A stretch of 64,000 nt of DNA from DATKPE01 sp035524335 (GTDB lineage Bacteria > Bacteroidota > Ignavibacteria > UBA10030 > SZUA-254), in assembly GCA_035524335.1 (NCBI GenBank), contig DATKPE010000008.1, positions 1 to 64,000 on the forward strand, in the 5' to 3' direction. Shown in pieces: positions 28,402-37,869 of this stretch. The notes below the pieces were generated by a model. The model searched no databases and was not told the DNA's origin. It worked only from the letters and a program-made list of their open reading frames with translations. The position numbers and the translations under genes are program-made. Position 1 is the first letter of the stretch, and the number at the start of each line of letters is the position of its first letter.

Positions 28402-28574
28402 GATGTACGAAAACCTTCTAAAGTGGAAAAAAGCGAATTGGGAGTTAACTCAACTGAATGTCGATAATCTTCAACCGGTGAACGGTTGTTTGTGCCTGCT
28501 TGAGGATAATGTACGAAGTGATGAGTGGTGGAACCAGATACAGGGAAGCTGTTTTGTGTCCTCGCTTGTAAATC

Positions 28575-28603
28575 AATATAAATCCCGGCCGGATGAAAGT
28601 CAA
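28575..28603 (-). promoter_or_regulatory. Predicted rho promoter overlapping the folC stop codon
   Basis: On the minus strand there is TTGACT, 17 bp, then TATATT, and the -35 element covers the folC stop. Transcription would begin about 165 nt before the rho start codon. The 198 bp between folC and rho contain no other gene. Confidence 0.7.
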
Positions 28604-29895
28604 GTAAGGCGATTTTCCTGAAAAAATTTTAATGCTTCGCCCGCCAGATAATGGGAACCGATGAGGAGGAGCGGCTCACCGCGGCGGCGTTCGGCGCGGG
28701 CCAGGCGGAGGCCGTTTTCGACCGTTCCCGCCGCGATCGCCCTCCCGCCTGCGGACCACACCGCTTCGGCAACCTTGTGGCTCCCGAGCGCGCGGGTGGT
28801 CTGCGGCTCCACTGCGATGACCAGCCGCGCCGCCGGCGCCAGCAGCCGGGCCATGCTCCCGGCATCCTTGTCGCGCATGACCCCGAATACCACCAGCCAG
28901 GGGGATGGCGCCAGCTTCCGGAACGATGCGACCGCAGTCCCGATGCCATCCGGGTTGTGTCCGACATCGATAACGGTGGGCGGCTCGCCGGCAATCAGTT
29001 CGAGTCTCCCCCGCAGGCCGGTCCGTGCCGGGAGCGATGCACACCCCCGCCGGATCGCATCCGCGGTGATCCGCCGCCTCAGAACGTCCGGCAGATGCGC
29101 AAGCGCGGCGACCGCGTTCCGGAGGTTTTCCGCCTGATAGGCACCGGGCAGACGGAGGAATACCCGCGAAAGATTCCATTTCCTGCTTCTGACGGCAATC
29201 TCAGACCCGCCGAAGGATGCCGACACAATCCGGCATTCCGCCTCTCCCCCCGCCCTGAAACAGGGCGCATGCCGTTCTGCCGCGATGCGCTCCAGACGGA
29301 TCTGCAGATCGGGCTGACGTATGCCGCTCACCACCGGGATTCCCGTCTTGACGATGCCCGCCTTCTCGCGCAGTATGGCCGAAGGGGTCCGGCCGAGATG
29401 CTCCATGTGGTCAAGCCCGATGGTGGTGATCACCGAGACTGCCGGACGGACGACGTTGGTAGCGTCGAGACGCCCGCCAAGACCGGTTTCGATCACCGCG
29501 CAATCAACCTCCTCATCGGCGAACCATGCGAATGCGATCGCCGTGGTCGCCTCGAAGAAGGTTGCGCGGAGTTTCCGGACAAGCGGGTGGATCCTCTCGG
29601 TATACGCGGCGAGACGCCGGGGAGAAATCGGCACGCCGTCGATCCTGATCCGTTCGGTAAAATCGATCAGATGCGGCGAAGTGTACAGACCGGTCCGGAA
29701 GCCCGAAGCGCTCAGAACCGATGCAAGAATCGAGGAGGTCGATCCTTTGCCGTTCGTCCCCGCCACATGGATCGAGGGATAGGCGGATTCCGGGTGATCC
29801 AGGCTCGCGAGGAGGAGCGAAATATTCCGGAGGCCCGCCTTGATCCCGAATCGTTCAAGGCCATAGAGAAACCGGACTGCTTCTGCGGAAGTCAT
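28600..29895 (-). CDS. folC: Folylpolyglutamate synthase / dihydrofolate synthase
   Basis: This 431-residue Mur-ligase-fold enzyme adds glutamate to dihydropteroate or folate using ATP. The P-loop is VAGTNGKGSTSSI, followed by the omega-loop region and the VIETGLGGRLDATNVV motif. The C-terminal ligase domain contains TVIDVGHNPDGIGTAV. Length and motifs match FolC. It follows pyrD by 12 bp, so it seems part of a nucleotide/folate operon running from the TPR lipoprotein gene through pyrK and pyrD. Confidence 0.95.
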   Translation of the reverse strand: MTSAEAVRFLYGLERFGIKAGLRNISLLLASLDHPESAYPSIHVAGTNGKGSTSSILASVLSASGFRTGLYTSPHLIDFTERIRIDGVPISPRRLAAYTERIHPLVRKLRATFFEATTAIAFAWFADEEVDCAVIETGLGGRLDATNVVRPAVSVITTIGLDHMEHLGRTPSAILREKAGIVKTGIPVVSGIRQPDLQIRLERIAAERHAPCFRAGGEAECRIVSASFGGSEIAVRSRKWNLSRVFLRLPGAYQAENLRNAVAALAHLPDVLRRRITADAIRRGCASLPARTGLRGRLELIAGEPPTVIDVGHNPDGIGTAVASFRKLAPSPWLVVFGVMRDKDAGSMARLLAPAARLVIAVEPQTTRALGSHKVAEAVWSAGGRAIAAGTVENGLRLARAERRRGEPLLLIGSHYLAGEALKFFQENRLT

Positions 29896-29907
29896 GGCGG
29901 CGGAAAA

Positions 29908-30855
29908 TTATTCGAGCCAGCTCCGGATCACTGAGTTGTCGCGGTCGACGGTCAGACTGCCGATCAGGTCCCGGACGGCGGGGCACTTCTGGGCTTCACA
30001 GTAACTCCTGATCCCTCCCAGGACCCGGAGTGCGGCATCAGGGTGGACAAAATTCGCGGTGCCGACCTGCACAGCCGACGCGCCGGCCAGAAGGAATTCA
30101 ACCGCATCGTCCCCGGAGGCGATCCCGCCGATGCCGATAACCGGAATTTTCACCTTCTGCGCCGTCTCGAAGACCTTCGCGAGGGCAATCGGTTTGATCG
30201 CCGGGCCGGAAAGACCGCCGGTCGTCGTGGACAATCTGGGCACCCGGCGGCGGATATCGATCGCCATGCCGATCACGGTATTGATGACCGAAACGGCGTC
30301 CGCCCCCTCGGCTTCCACGGCGAGGGCGAATTCGGATATCCTGGTGACGTTGGGGGTCAGCTTGATGATCAGCGCCTTTTTCGTGACCGGCCTCAGTCGC
30401 GCTGTGATACGGGCGGTCATACGGGGATCTGTCCCGAAACTGAGCCCCCCCTCCTTGACATTAGGACAGGAGACGTTGATCTCGTAGCCGTCGATCCCCT
30501 CCTGATCTTCCAGAATGGAGAGAACTTCGGCATATTCGTCGATGGAGCCGGCGGCGATGTTGACGATCCTCCGGGTGGAGAGGTTTTTCAGATGCGGCAG
30601 TTTTTCGGCGATAAACCTGTCGACGCCGATATTCGCCAGGCCAATCGAGTTGAGCATGCCGCCGGCGGTCTCGACGATCCTGGGCGGAGGATTGCCGGGC
30701 CGGGGCCGGCGGGAAAGCGACTTGGTCACGATCCCACCCAGCGCATTCAGATCGATGAGACCCGGGAGCTCATCGCCGTACCCGAATGTCCCCGAGGCGA
30801 CGAGCACGGGATTGGCGAGCCGGAGCGGTCCGATATTGACGGAAAGGTCGGTCAT
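29908..30855 (-). CDS. pyrD: Dihydroorotate dehydrogenase, class 1B catalytic subunit
   Basis: This 315-residue FMN enzyme oxidises dihydroorotate to orotate in pyrimidine synthesis. The fold begins LSVNIGPLRLANPVLVASGTFG, split here as VNIGPLRLANPV and VASGTFGYG. The active-site cysteine lies in NVSCPNVKEGG, typical of class 1 rather than the membrane class 2 (serine) enzymes. IGIGGIASGDDAVEFLLAGA binds the FMN phosphate. The start codon follows the pyrK stop with no gap. The adjacent pyrK makes this the NAD-linked 1B form. Confidence 0.95.
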   Translation of the reverse strand: MTDLSVNIGPLRLANPVLVASGTFGYGDELPGLIDLNALGGIVTKSLSRRPRPGNPPPRIVETAGGMLNSIGLANIGVDRFIAEKLPHLKNLSTRRIVNIAAGSIDEYAEVLSILEDQEGIDGYEINVSCPNVKEGGLSFGTDPRMTARITARLRPVTKKALIIKLTPNVTRISEFALAVEAEGADAVSVINTVIGMAIDIRRRVPRLSTTTGGLSGPAIKPIALAKVFETAQKVKIPVIGIGGIASGDDAVEFLLAGASAVQVGTANFVHPDAALRVLGGIRSYCEAQKCPAVRDLIGSLTVDRDNSVIRSWLE

Positions 30856-31626
30856 TCACTCCCACCTGATCGTATTTGCGTCGAAGACCGTGCCGTCGGT
30901 GCAGACAAGGGCAAATTTCTTATCCCCGCCGGTGAGTTCCACCGGGCACCCCTGGCAAATACCGATGCCGCAGGCCATCGGGCTTTCGAGTGATACATCA
31001 CACGGAATGCCGGCGGCGGCGGCAAACCGGGCGAGCGAGGCAAGCATCGGCGTCGGACCGCAAGCGAAGATTTTCGGCGCCGGGAGCGGATGGCTGCTCA
31101 GGGAGGAGCGCAGGCAGTCGACGATCGTACCGTGAAACCCCATGCTTCCGTCGTCCGTCGCAACGACGGCGTCGCCGAGATAGCGGTCGAACAAATGGCC
31201 GGCGTCGCGGGCGCCGAGAAACGGGCGGACGGTGAACCCGGCGTTCGTCAGGTTGCGTGCCAGGAGAGGGAGCGCTGCGACCCCGAGGCCGCCGGCAACC
31301 AGAATCGGCGTTGTAAAACTCCCCGCAAGAGTAAACGGCCTGCCGAGGGGGCCGAGGATATCAAGCGTGTCGCCGGGATTCTTTTCCGCCAGCTGTCGTG
31401 TGCCGCTGCCGACGATATTGAACAGGAGCTGAATTTCGGTGTCGGTTGCCATGAAGACGGAGAACGGGCGGCGGAGGAGCGGCATTCCGGTTTCGGAAAT
31501 GAGGACATTCACGAACTGGCCGGGCAGAACCTGCCGGGCGATTCCGGGAGCATCGAGTGTTACCACGACATGCCGCGGATCTCCGGCTTCCATCGCCGTG
31601 ATCCGTGCACGACATCGTATCGTCAC
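30856..31626 (-). CDS. pyrK: Dihydroorotate dehydrogenase electron-transfer subunit
   Basis: This 256-residue iron-sulfur flavoprotein passes electrons from PyrD to NAD+. It has an N-terminal FAD-binding barrel (about 1-95, LLRRPFSVF), an NAD-binding domain (LVAGGLGVAALPLLAR) and a C-terminal [2Fe-2S] site with four cysteines in CGIGICQGC and the later LVCTDG. All ligands are present. The stop directly abuts the pyrD start. It begins 14 bp after the TPR lipoprotein gene. Confidence 0.94.
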   Translation of the reverse strand: MTIRCRARITAMEAGDPRHVVVTLDAPGIARQVLPGQFVNVLISETGMPLLRRPFSVFMATDTEIQLLFNIVGSGTRQLAEKNPGDTLDILGPLGRPFTLAGSFTTPILVAGGLGVAALPLLARNLTNAGFTVRPFLGARDAGHLFDRYLGDAVVATDDGSMGFHGTIVDCLRSSLSSHPLPAPKIFACGPTPMLASLARFAAAAGIPCDVSLESPMACGIGICQGCPVELTGGDKKFALVCTDGTVFDANTIRWE

Positions 31627-31640
31627 TGGAGAGTGCGGTA

Positions 31641-33965
31641 TTATTTGAAGTTGTCCGGACTGTCGTCCGGCGTCGGGGTATCGTCGTCGCTGTTCTGATC
31701 AGCGGTGTCGACCTGCGTCGAATCCTCCTGATAGACGTCCTCTTCCGGCGGCGGCTGTGCTGGCGCGACGGTTGCATGCGCATCGGGCTGTTTTGTAACG
31801 CTGGTCGAAGGAGGTTCCGGCTCCTTCACCTTCACATAATCCTTCAGGCTCGCCGGATTATCCCTCACGGCCACCTTCGGCTTCACGATGATGGCGTACT
31901 CGCCGGTTGAATCGTCCCGGAGGACTTTCCGGTACCACGCCGTCGCGCTGTCGTTCTTATGAAGTTCGTTTTCGTAAATCCATCCCACGGCGAAACGGGC
32001 CCGCCGGGTGAGCGGGTGCACGCGGCCCCTCCGGGCGATGTTCTTGAAGGCGTTTACCGCGCTGTCCGACTTTCCGCGCACGAGGAGCGATTCCGCGGAG
32101 GAATACTCCACCTCGACGGGGTCGCGCCGGACCTCGGAGACTTTCAGACCGCGGAGGGAACGGAGCTTCCGCCCGTACTCCGACTCCGGATATTGAGAGA
32201 CCAGGATATTCTGCAGGGAATCTGCGGAGAGGGTGTCCCCCCCGCTGTTCATCACCTCGGAGAGGGCAAAGGTGGTCCGTGCCACATAGGGCGAATTGGG
32301 ATACTCCGTCAGCAGGCGTGAATACCAGTACCTGGCCGAGTCGGGAAGATTCAGTTCGAGGTAGAAAAGACCTCCCAGCTCATAATAGGTCTGTGCAAGG
32401 AGAAGCACGAGGGAATCACCGGTGATCGCGGTCGGCTGGAAGATCTGTTTCGGATGGAAGCCTCTGTGGAGCGAGTCGCTTTTCATCCCTTTCGAACTGT
32501 CCGCGTTCTGGGTGAGGTCGCCTCCCGTGAGATTGTCCGATTCGTCATCCGGGACCAGATCCCGGTCCATGTGGCGGCGCTGATACTCCTCGCTTCCGCC
32601 CAACATCATGCCCTGGCCGTAGCCGCCGGTTGATTCGCCGCCCCTCCCGCCGTTCCGCATGCCGGGCTGGAGCATTGCCTCCAGCTCGATGGGGGGAACC
32701 TGCGGGGGAAGCGTGACAAATATTGTATCGTTCGAGGTGTAGCCGCCGTTGGCGGTGTCGTCGCACATGGCGGCGGTATAACGATTGATGATATCGGTAA
32801 GGACGAGGTAGCGGGTACAGTCCTCGGTTTTCCGGGCGGCGATCGGAACGAGATCGAGCGCCGGATTCTGGCCTTTGGCGCGGGCATAATAATTCCGTGC
32901 CCGCCGGTAGTCCTTTGCGACGTTTTCAAAATATTTTGCCCGTTCGAACTGGCTCTTCGCCGCCGCTTCGGTGCCCCTGTACGCGGTGTCGATCATGTCA
33001 TAGATCGGAAATGCGGCCGTCGTATCGTCCATGGCGAGGTACGAGTTGGCGATTTCCAGGTCGACCTGGCTGTGCTCTTCGGGGAGCAGGCGTTCGCCAT
33101 TCAGCCGGTCGAACACCTTCAGCGCCTGGTCGGGATGCCCGCTCCGGCGGAGCATGATGCCGGAATGGAGGCGGGCGCGGAATTCCAGCGTGAACGCGGG
33201 CCCGAATTTTGTCACCCGTGCGTATGCGGCGGCCGACTTCTCCCTCTCCCCGGTTTTCTCAAGACAGTAGCCGAGCTGGAATTGCGACAGGGATCGCATC
33301 GCGTTATCGCCGTCCACTTCCACTGCCAGCGAGTATGCCTGCGCGGCCAGATCGTAGTCCTTCCGGTCGAGGTAGATCTGCGCCTCAAGCATGAGGGCCT
33401 GAAGGAGAAGATCCGATTTCCCCTCTGCCCGGAGATCAGGGAAGAGATCCTTCGCCATCTTCAGCGCCTCCTCATCCAGTCGTTCATGATATTTCGCGAC
33501 AGCGATCCAGAGACGGGCATCATACCGCCAGTCGCTGTTCGGGAAATTGGTGAGAAGTTCTTCAAATTTCCGGATGGCCGATTCGCTTTCCCCGAGATAC
33601 TCGTACGATTCCCCGATCATCATGATGGCGCCGTCCACCCACCGGCTGGTCGGGTAGAACTGAATGATTTTGGAGCATTTTTCGATGACTTTGTCGAATT
33701 TCGGCACGGTCGACTGGGGAACGACGTAGGGGGCGAAGAAGTTGGTGTCGCGGTCTTTCTGCGGGGCGTTTTTTACTTCGGTGACCGCTTCGCCGAACTT
33801 ATTCTTGGCGTTGTAATAGGTATTGAAATAGCCGGTCAGATCGGTGTAGAAGGAACACCCGTTGGACCACGGGAGCAGGACGGCGAAAAGGATGAACAGC
33901 AGGAAGAACGAGAACCGTTTCACGGCCGGAACGCAGGTGTCAGATATTGGGGATTTGGCGACCAT
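31641..33965 (-). CDS. Large TPR lipoprotein, SprE/PorW-like (possible type IX secretion component)
   Basis: This protein of about 774 residues starts near 33,965; a GTG at 33,923 would give an even tidier signal. It has a lipoprotein signal (KRFSFFLLFILFAVLLPW, lipobox SNGC). The mature N-terminus CSFYTDLTGYFNTYYNAKNK resembles the start of SprE/PorW, the TPR lipoproteins of type IX secretion and gliding machinery. Many TPR-like repeats follow (KIIQFYPTSRWVDGAIMMIG, SAIRKFEELLTNFPNSDWRY, WYSRLLTEYPNSPYVARTTF), ending in an acidic, proline-rich tail. A longer reading to 34,169 would overlap the divergent comM start and lacks a signal. It could instead be a general TPR assembly factor. Confidence 0.78.
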   Translation of the reverse strand: MVAKSPISDTCVPAVKRFSFFLLFILFAVLLPWSNGCSFYTDLTGYFNTYYNAKNKFGEAVTEVKNAPQKDRDTNFFAPYVVPQSTVPKFDKVIEKCSKIIQFYPTSRWVDGAIMMIGESYEYLGESESAIRKFEELLTNFPNSDWRYDARLWIAVAKYHERLDEEALKMAKDLFPDLRAEGKSDLLLQALMLEAQIYLDRKDYDLAAQAYSLAVEVDGDNAMRSLSQFQLGYCLEKTGEREKSAAAYARVTKFGPAFTLEFRARLHSGIMLRRSGHPDQALKVFDRLNGERLLPEEHSQVDLEIANSYLAMDDTTAAFPIYDMIDTAYRGTEAAAKSQFERAKYFENVAKDYRRARNYYARAKGQNPALDLVPIAARKTEDCTRYLVLTDIINRYTAAMCDDTANGGYTSNDTIFVTLPPQVPPIELEAMLQPGMRNGGRGGESTGGYGQGMMLGGSEEYQRRHMDRDLVPDDESDNLTGGDLTQNADSSKGMKSDSLHRGFHPKQIFQPTAITGDSLVLLLAQTYYELGGLFYLELNLPDSARYWYSRLLTEYPNSPYVARTTFALSEVMNSGGDTLSADSLQNILVSQYPESEYGRKLRSLRGLKVSEVRRDPVEVEYSSAESLLVRGKSDSAVNAFKNIARRGRVHPLTRRARFAVGWIYENELHKNDSATAWYRKVLRDDSTGEYAIIVKPKVAVRDNPASLKDYVKVKEPEPPSTSVTKQPDAHATVAPAQPPPEEDVYQEDSTQVDTADQNSDDDTPTPDDSPDNFK

Positions 33966-34153
33966 CAATCCATATTTATGATAAATAAAAAAAGTCCTAA
34001 ATGCAATAACCATTTGGGGGAGATAACGGTCGCACCGGTGGGCGGCGCAGACGTTGCATCTGATGAAAATCCTTCGTACAATGCCCCCCGGGAGAAGGTT
34101 TTCACCTCTGATATTCGTTTCAATCCAACGCATGAACGGGAGGAGTTCAAGCC

Positions 34154-35695
34154 ATGTTTTCCTATACACTTAGCGCCGCCACTTTCGGTATTTCCGCGCA
34201 TATCGTCCATGTGGAGACTCACATTTCACCGGCCCTTCCTTCCTTCAGCATCGTCGGACTGCCTGACAGTGCGGTCAAGGAGAGCCGGGACAGGGTCTTT
34301 GCGGCGATCAAGACGGCGGGATTCAAGTTCCCGGGAAACCGCATCACCGTCAACCTCGCCCCCGCCGATCTGAAAAAGGAGGGCTCCGCATTCGATCTCT
34401 CGATCGCCGTCGGCATCCTTGCCTCGAGCGGACAGGTTGAATGCGATCTGCTCCACGAATTTCTGCTTCTGGCCGAGCTGGCGCTCGACGGGACGCTGAG
34501 GCCGGTCCGGGGGATTCTGCCGGTCGCCCTGGAAGTTCGTCACAGGCAGATCAGGGGAATCATTCTGGCGAAGGAGAACGCCCGGGAGGCGGCGATTGTG
34601 GAGGGAGTCGACATCTTCCCTCTCGAATCGCTCACCGAAACCATTTCGTTCTTCAATGGCGATCTGGCGAAGCGGAGGTCATTTACCGTTGACCGGAGCG
34701 AAATTTTCGGACGCGAGCCGAATTATGCGGTCGATTTTTCCGACGTGAAAGGACAGGAGAACGTCAAACGGGCGCTTGAAGTCGCCGCGGCGGGCGGTCA
34801 TAACATCATCATGATCGGACCGCCCGGATCGGGGAAAACGATGCTTGCGAAGCGGCTCCCGACGATCCTCCCTCTCCTCACCTTCCCTGAGGCGATCGAG
34901 ACCACGAAAATCCATTCCGTTGCGAGTCTGCTTCCCGCCGATGCATCACTGGTCACGGCCAGGCCGTTCCGCGCACCCCACCATACGATATCGGACAGTG
35001 CGCTGGTCGGGGGCGGGACGATACCGCGCCCGGGGGAGATCTCGCTCGCCCACCACGGGGTTCTTTTTCTCGACGAGCTTCCCGAATTTGCGCGGAACGT
35101 TCTGGAGGTTCTCCGTCAGCCTCTCGAGGACGGGAGAATCCTGATCAGCCGCTCGAGGATGACGGTAGAGTACCCCGCGCGGTTCATTCTCATCTGCGCG
35201 ATGAATCCCTGTTTCTGCGGAAACTTCACCGATCCCTCAAAAGAATGCACATGCACTCCTCTGCAGATTCAAAAATACATGGCGAAAATCAGCGGACCGC
35301 TGCTCGACCGGATCGATCTGCACATCGAAGTTCCGGCAGTGAAATACAAGGAACTGAGTAGCAAGGCGGAAGGTGAATGCTCCCGCCTGATACGAGATCG
35401 GGTTGTCGCCGCGAGGCAGATTCAGACGAAAAGACTGGCGGAAAGAAAAGGAATGTACAGCAACGCCGATATGCAGTCGAAGGACATACAAACGTTCTGC
35501 AGGCTCGATTCTGCCGGAGAAGATCTGTTGAAGCTGGCAATCACAAAACTCGGCTTATCGGCGAGAGCGTATGACCGGATATTGAAAGTAGCGAGAACCA
35601 TCGCTGACCTTGCCCACTCAACCGATATCCGGCCGGAAAACATCAGCGAGGCGATACAGTACCGCAGCCTGGATCGCAACCTCTGGAATATCTGA
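34154..35695 (+). CDS. comM: YifB/ComM family Mg-chelatase-like AAA+ ATPase
   Basis: This 513-residue hexameric helicase-like protein promotes branch migration during natural transformation in other bacteria. The N-terminal LonC-like domain (LPSFSIVGLPDSAVKESRDR) is followed by the Mg-chelatase AAA+ core with Walker A IGPPGSGKTMLAKRLP and LLFLDELPEFARNVLEVLRQ-type Walker B. The cysteine-rich segment is NPCFCGNF...ECTCTP, and the C-terminal domain is present. GGAGG precedes the ATG. It is intact, and it is the last GC-rich core gene: the accessory region begins directly after it. A fragment of a different comM lies at 62,522-62,626. Confidence 0.95.
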   Translation: MFSYTLSAATFGISAHIVHVETHISPALPSFSIVGLPDSAVKESRDRVFAAIKTAGFKFPGNRITVNLAPADLKKEGSAFDLSIAVGILASSGQVECDLLHEFLLLAELALDGTLRPVRGILPVALEVRHRQIRGIILAKENAREAAIVEGVDIFPLESLTETISFFNGDLAKRRSFTVDRSEIFGREPNYAVDFSDVKGQENVKRALEVAAAGGHNIIMIGPPGSGKTMLAKRLPTILPLLTFPEAIETTKIHSVASLLPADASLVTARPFRAPHHTISDSALVGGGTIPRPGEISLAHHGVLFLDELPEFARNVLEVLRQPLEDGRILISRSRMTVEYPARFILICAMNPCFCGNFTDPSKECTCTPLQIQKYMAKISGPLLDRIDLHIEVPAVKYKELSSKAEGECSRLIRDRVVAARQIQTKRLAERKGMYSNADMQSKDIQTFCRLDSAGEDLLKLAITKLGLSARAYDRILKVARTIADLAHSTDIRPENISEAIQYRSLDRNLWNI

Positions 35696-35733
35696 ACGAC
35701 CTCAACCGACGCCGGTCCACACGAGCCGTACGG

Positions 35734-37146
35734 TTATTTCTGATCGACTTCATGAGATTTACCATTCGTCTCATGCGATGACGCGGGACCCCCCTGGATT
35801 CTGTTCACCGTCTCTTCGATTTTCTTAATGAGCTGGAGTGTTCTTCCAATGAACCCTTTTTTTCTGGGGTTGAATGTCGTCTGTATTTCTTCAATCTCTC
35901 TTCCGAGCTCCACCTGAAGTGAAGGCGATTTGGAAATTGACAGGACCTGTGAGGGATACACGCTTCTATGGCCGGTTATGAGAAAGCTCACCACGCACGC
36001 CAGCGTTGCGTAGGGAGCGATCGCCGGACCGAATAACTCTACGGCCATAATACTTGCAGCTATCGGAGTATTTGCTGCGCCAGCCAGCACGCTCACCAGG
36101 CCGATGGCTGCGAATGTCGCGACGTTCAAGTTCAGCAGATGGGCGAAAGTCGCGCCGGCCGTTGATCCAACAAAGAAAATGGGGGTCACGATTCCGCCAC
36201 TTCCGCCGAAGCTGAGTGTAATACTCGTAAAAACAGGTTTCACGAGGAATGCATACCAGTCAGTGGCCTCGCCGCGCAAACTTGACTCAACCGATCCAAG
36301 ACCAAGTCCAAGGTAATGGGTTGAAAAGATATACGTCAGGCCGACCAGAACGGTGCCTCCGATGATGCCCTTCAACGGAGCCCATACATGAATCCGATTT
36401 GCGATCTTTTCACCCCATTTCAGCATTTCTATCAGCAAGATTGAGCATGCCCCGAAGAAAAGACCTGAAAGGAGAACTTTAATCAGAAACAACTCCGAGA
36501 ATACCGGCACGACACTGACGGGTTCGTGGAAATACGTGATGCCGAAGGACGACGATACCTGGTATGCGATGATACCGGCAATGAATGAGGGAAGAAGAAC
36601 GTCGTACATTATTGCTCCAACGAACAAGACCTCCACGCCGAAGATCGATCCGGCTATTGGCGTTCCAAAAACAGAAGCAAAACCTGCGCTGATTCCGCAG
36701 ATCACCATCTTCTTGCGGTCATGGTCATCGAAACGCAGGAGGTCGCTGAACAGCGACGTCAGTCCTGCACCGATCTGCGCACACGGGCCCTCTTTTCCCG
36801 CGGAGCCTCCGGTCGCAAGCGTAATGATGGTCGCGACGAGTTTGACCGGAACGACAAGGACGGGGATCTTTCCCGCCCGTTTGTGAATGGCCTCGATGAC
36901 TTTTTCAGTGCCATGGCCTTCTGCGTCCGGGGCAAGATACCTGACCAGGAGCGAGCTGACGAAAAGCGATGCCGGGAGAAACCAGAAGAACTTTGGAAAC
37001 GCTGAACCGATCCCCGTACTCCAGGTCAGAATCTTCAGAAAGAATGTTACAGATCCGCCAACGATCACGCCTGCAATTGTCGCGAGAAACACCCATTTGA
37101 TGATGCTTAAGAAAAGAACGGTTGATTCTGTGAACGATTTCCTCAT
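35734..37146 (-). CDS. ClC-family chloride channel / transporter
   Basis: This is a 470-residue anion channel or H+/Cl- exchanger. I start at 37,146, where AGGA precedes ATG; a 15-residue longer reading exists. Visible are the GSAGKEGPCAQIGA motif, whose glutamate is the gating residue, the segment GTPIAGSIFGVEVLFVGAI, and GGSGGIVTPIFFVGSTAGAT, the third selectivity-filter region. The C-terminal tail after the membrane domain is a short charged helix, with no CBS domain. It is the first gene after comM, convergent with it, and its codon use is clearly less GC-rich than the core. Confidence 0.93.
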   Translation of the reverse strand: MRKSFTESTVLFLSIIKWVFLATIAGVIVGGSVTFFLKILTWSTGIGSAFPKFFWFLPASLFVSSLLVRYLAPDAEGHGTEKVIEAIHKRAGKIPVLVVPVKLVATIITLATGGSAGKEGPCAQIGAGLTSLFSDLLRFDDHDRKKMVICGISAGFASVFGTPIAGSIFGVEVLFVGAIMYDVLLPSFIAGIIAYQVSSSFGITYFHEPVSVVPVFSELFLIKVLLSGLFFGACSILLIEMLKWGEKIANRIHVWAPLKGIIGGTVLVGLTYIFSTHYLGLGLGSVESSLRGEATDWYAFLVKPVFTSITLSFGGSGGIVTPIFFVGSTAGATFAHLLNLNVATFAAIGLVSVLAGAANTPIAASIMAVELFGPAIAPYATLACVVSFLITGHRSVYPSQVLSISKSPSLQVELGREIEEIQTTFNPRKKGFIGRTLQLIKKIEETVNRIQGGPASSHETNGKSHEVDQK

Positions 37147-37240
37147 GATTTTTCCTTTATACGGCAATGTGTCGGTGACCAGCTGCTCCATCTATGGGGT
37201 GCCAGGCCATGATAAGCTGACGTCGCATTTAATGCAGTCT

Positions 37241-37714
37241 TCAGTTCTCCAAATAAAACACCCGTCGAATCCATGGGCTCATCATATACGCGAGAAGCGA
37301 ACCGCCAAGAGTAATTCCAAGCATGCCCTCGAAACTATGACCGAGAAACAATCGGATGAGGTCACCTGCGAGATTGCCTGCAATCAGGAGTGAGGCAATA
37401 ATCCATCCAGAGATTTTTTTCCGGAACCAAGCTATCGCCGTATAGGAGAAAACTACGGCGAGGGCCAGAAATGAAGCAACGATCGGCCAGCCGACATCGG
37501 CAAGTCGATCGTGTATACCCGGCCGAAGTGACCAGACCAATTCCGTCCAACGAGCCCCAGGCAGCATGAGCAGTATGGCCGCGAGGACTAACATGCACGT
37601 CCCGAAAACCAGAAATACTCCGATGAATCGCCACCCCATCGGGTGGGTAGGCAGTCTCTTGGCGGCACGCTCATTTTTCCCCGATAGCGGAGTGGTCTTA
37701 GGAATGGCTCGCAT
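37241..37714 (-). CDS. Integral membrane protein of unknown function
   Basis: This 157-residue protein has a basic N-terminus (KNERAAKRLPTHPMGWRF) and four hydrophobic segments (about 29-50, 75-94, 103-122 and 127-146), so it is an inner-membrane protein. I do not recognise the family. It lies about 95 bp upstream of the chloride channel gene in the same direction and could be co-transcribed with it. No motif suggests an enzyme or transporter class. Confidence 0.65.
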   Translation of the reverse strand: MRAIPKTTPLSGKNERAAKRLPTHPMGWRFIGVFLVFGTCMLVLAAILLMLPGARWTELVWSLRPGIHDRLADVGWPIVASFLALAVVFSYTAIAWFRKKISGWIIASLLIAGNLAGDLIRLFLGHSFEGMLGITLGGSLLAYMMSPWIRRVFYLEN

Positions 37715-37869
37715 CTATCGCCTGTAAGATGTCTTCCATTTTATGCGTTTTAAGATACCGATTGCGAACGCAAAACTCAAAAAGTGTTCCGAGGGAAACA
37801 GTCACCGACTGCATCCCCAGCGAGCGAAGAAGAGCTATTCTGCAGTTTCATCGGGTACTCGATGCACAT

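Noticed and set aside
33966..34169. N-terminal extension of the TPR lipoprotein to 34,169
   Set aside because: It would overlap the start of the divergent comM, lacks a signal peptide, and pushes the lipobox 100 residues into the protein.
35696..35733. Bidirectional terminator between comM and the chloride channel gene
   Set aside because: I could not find a stem with adequate pairing and a T-run in the 38 bp.
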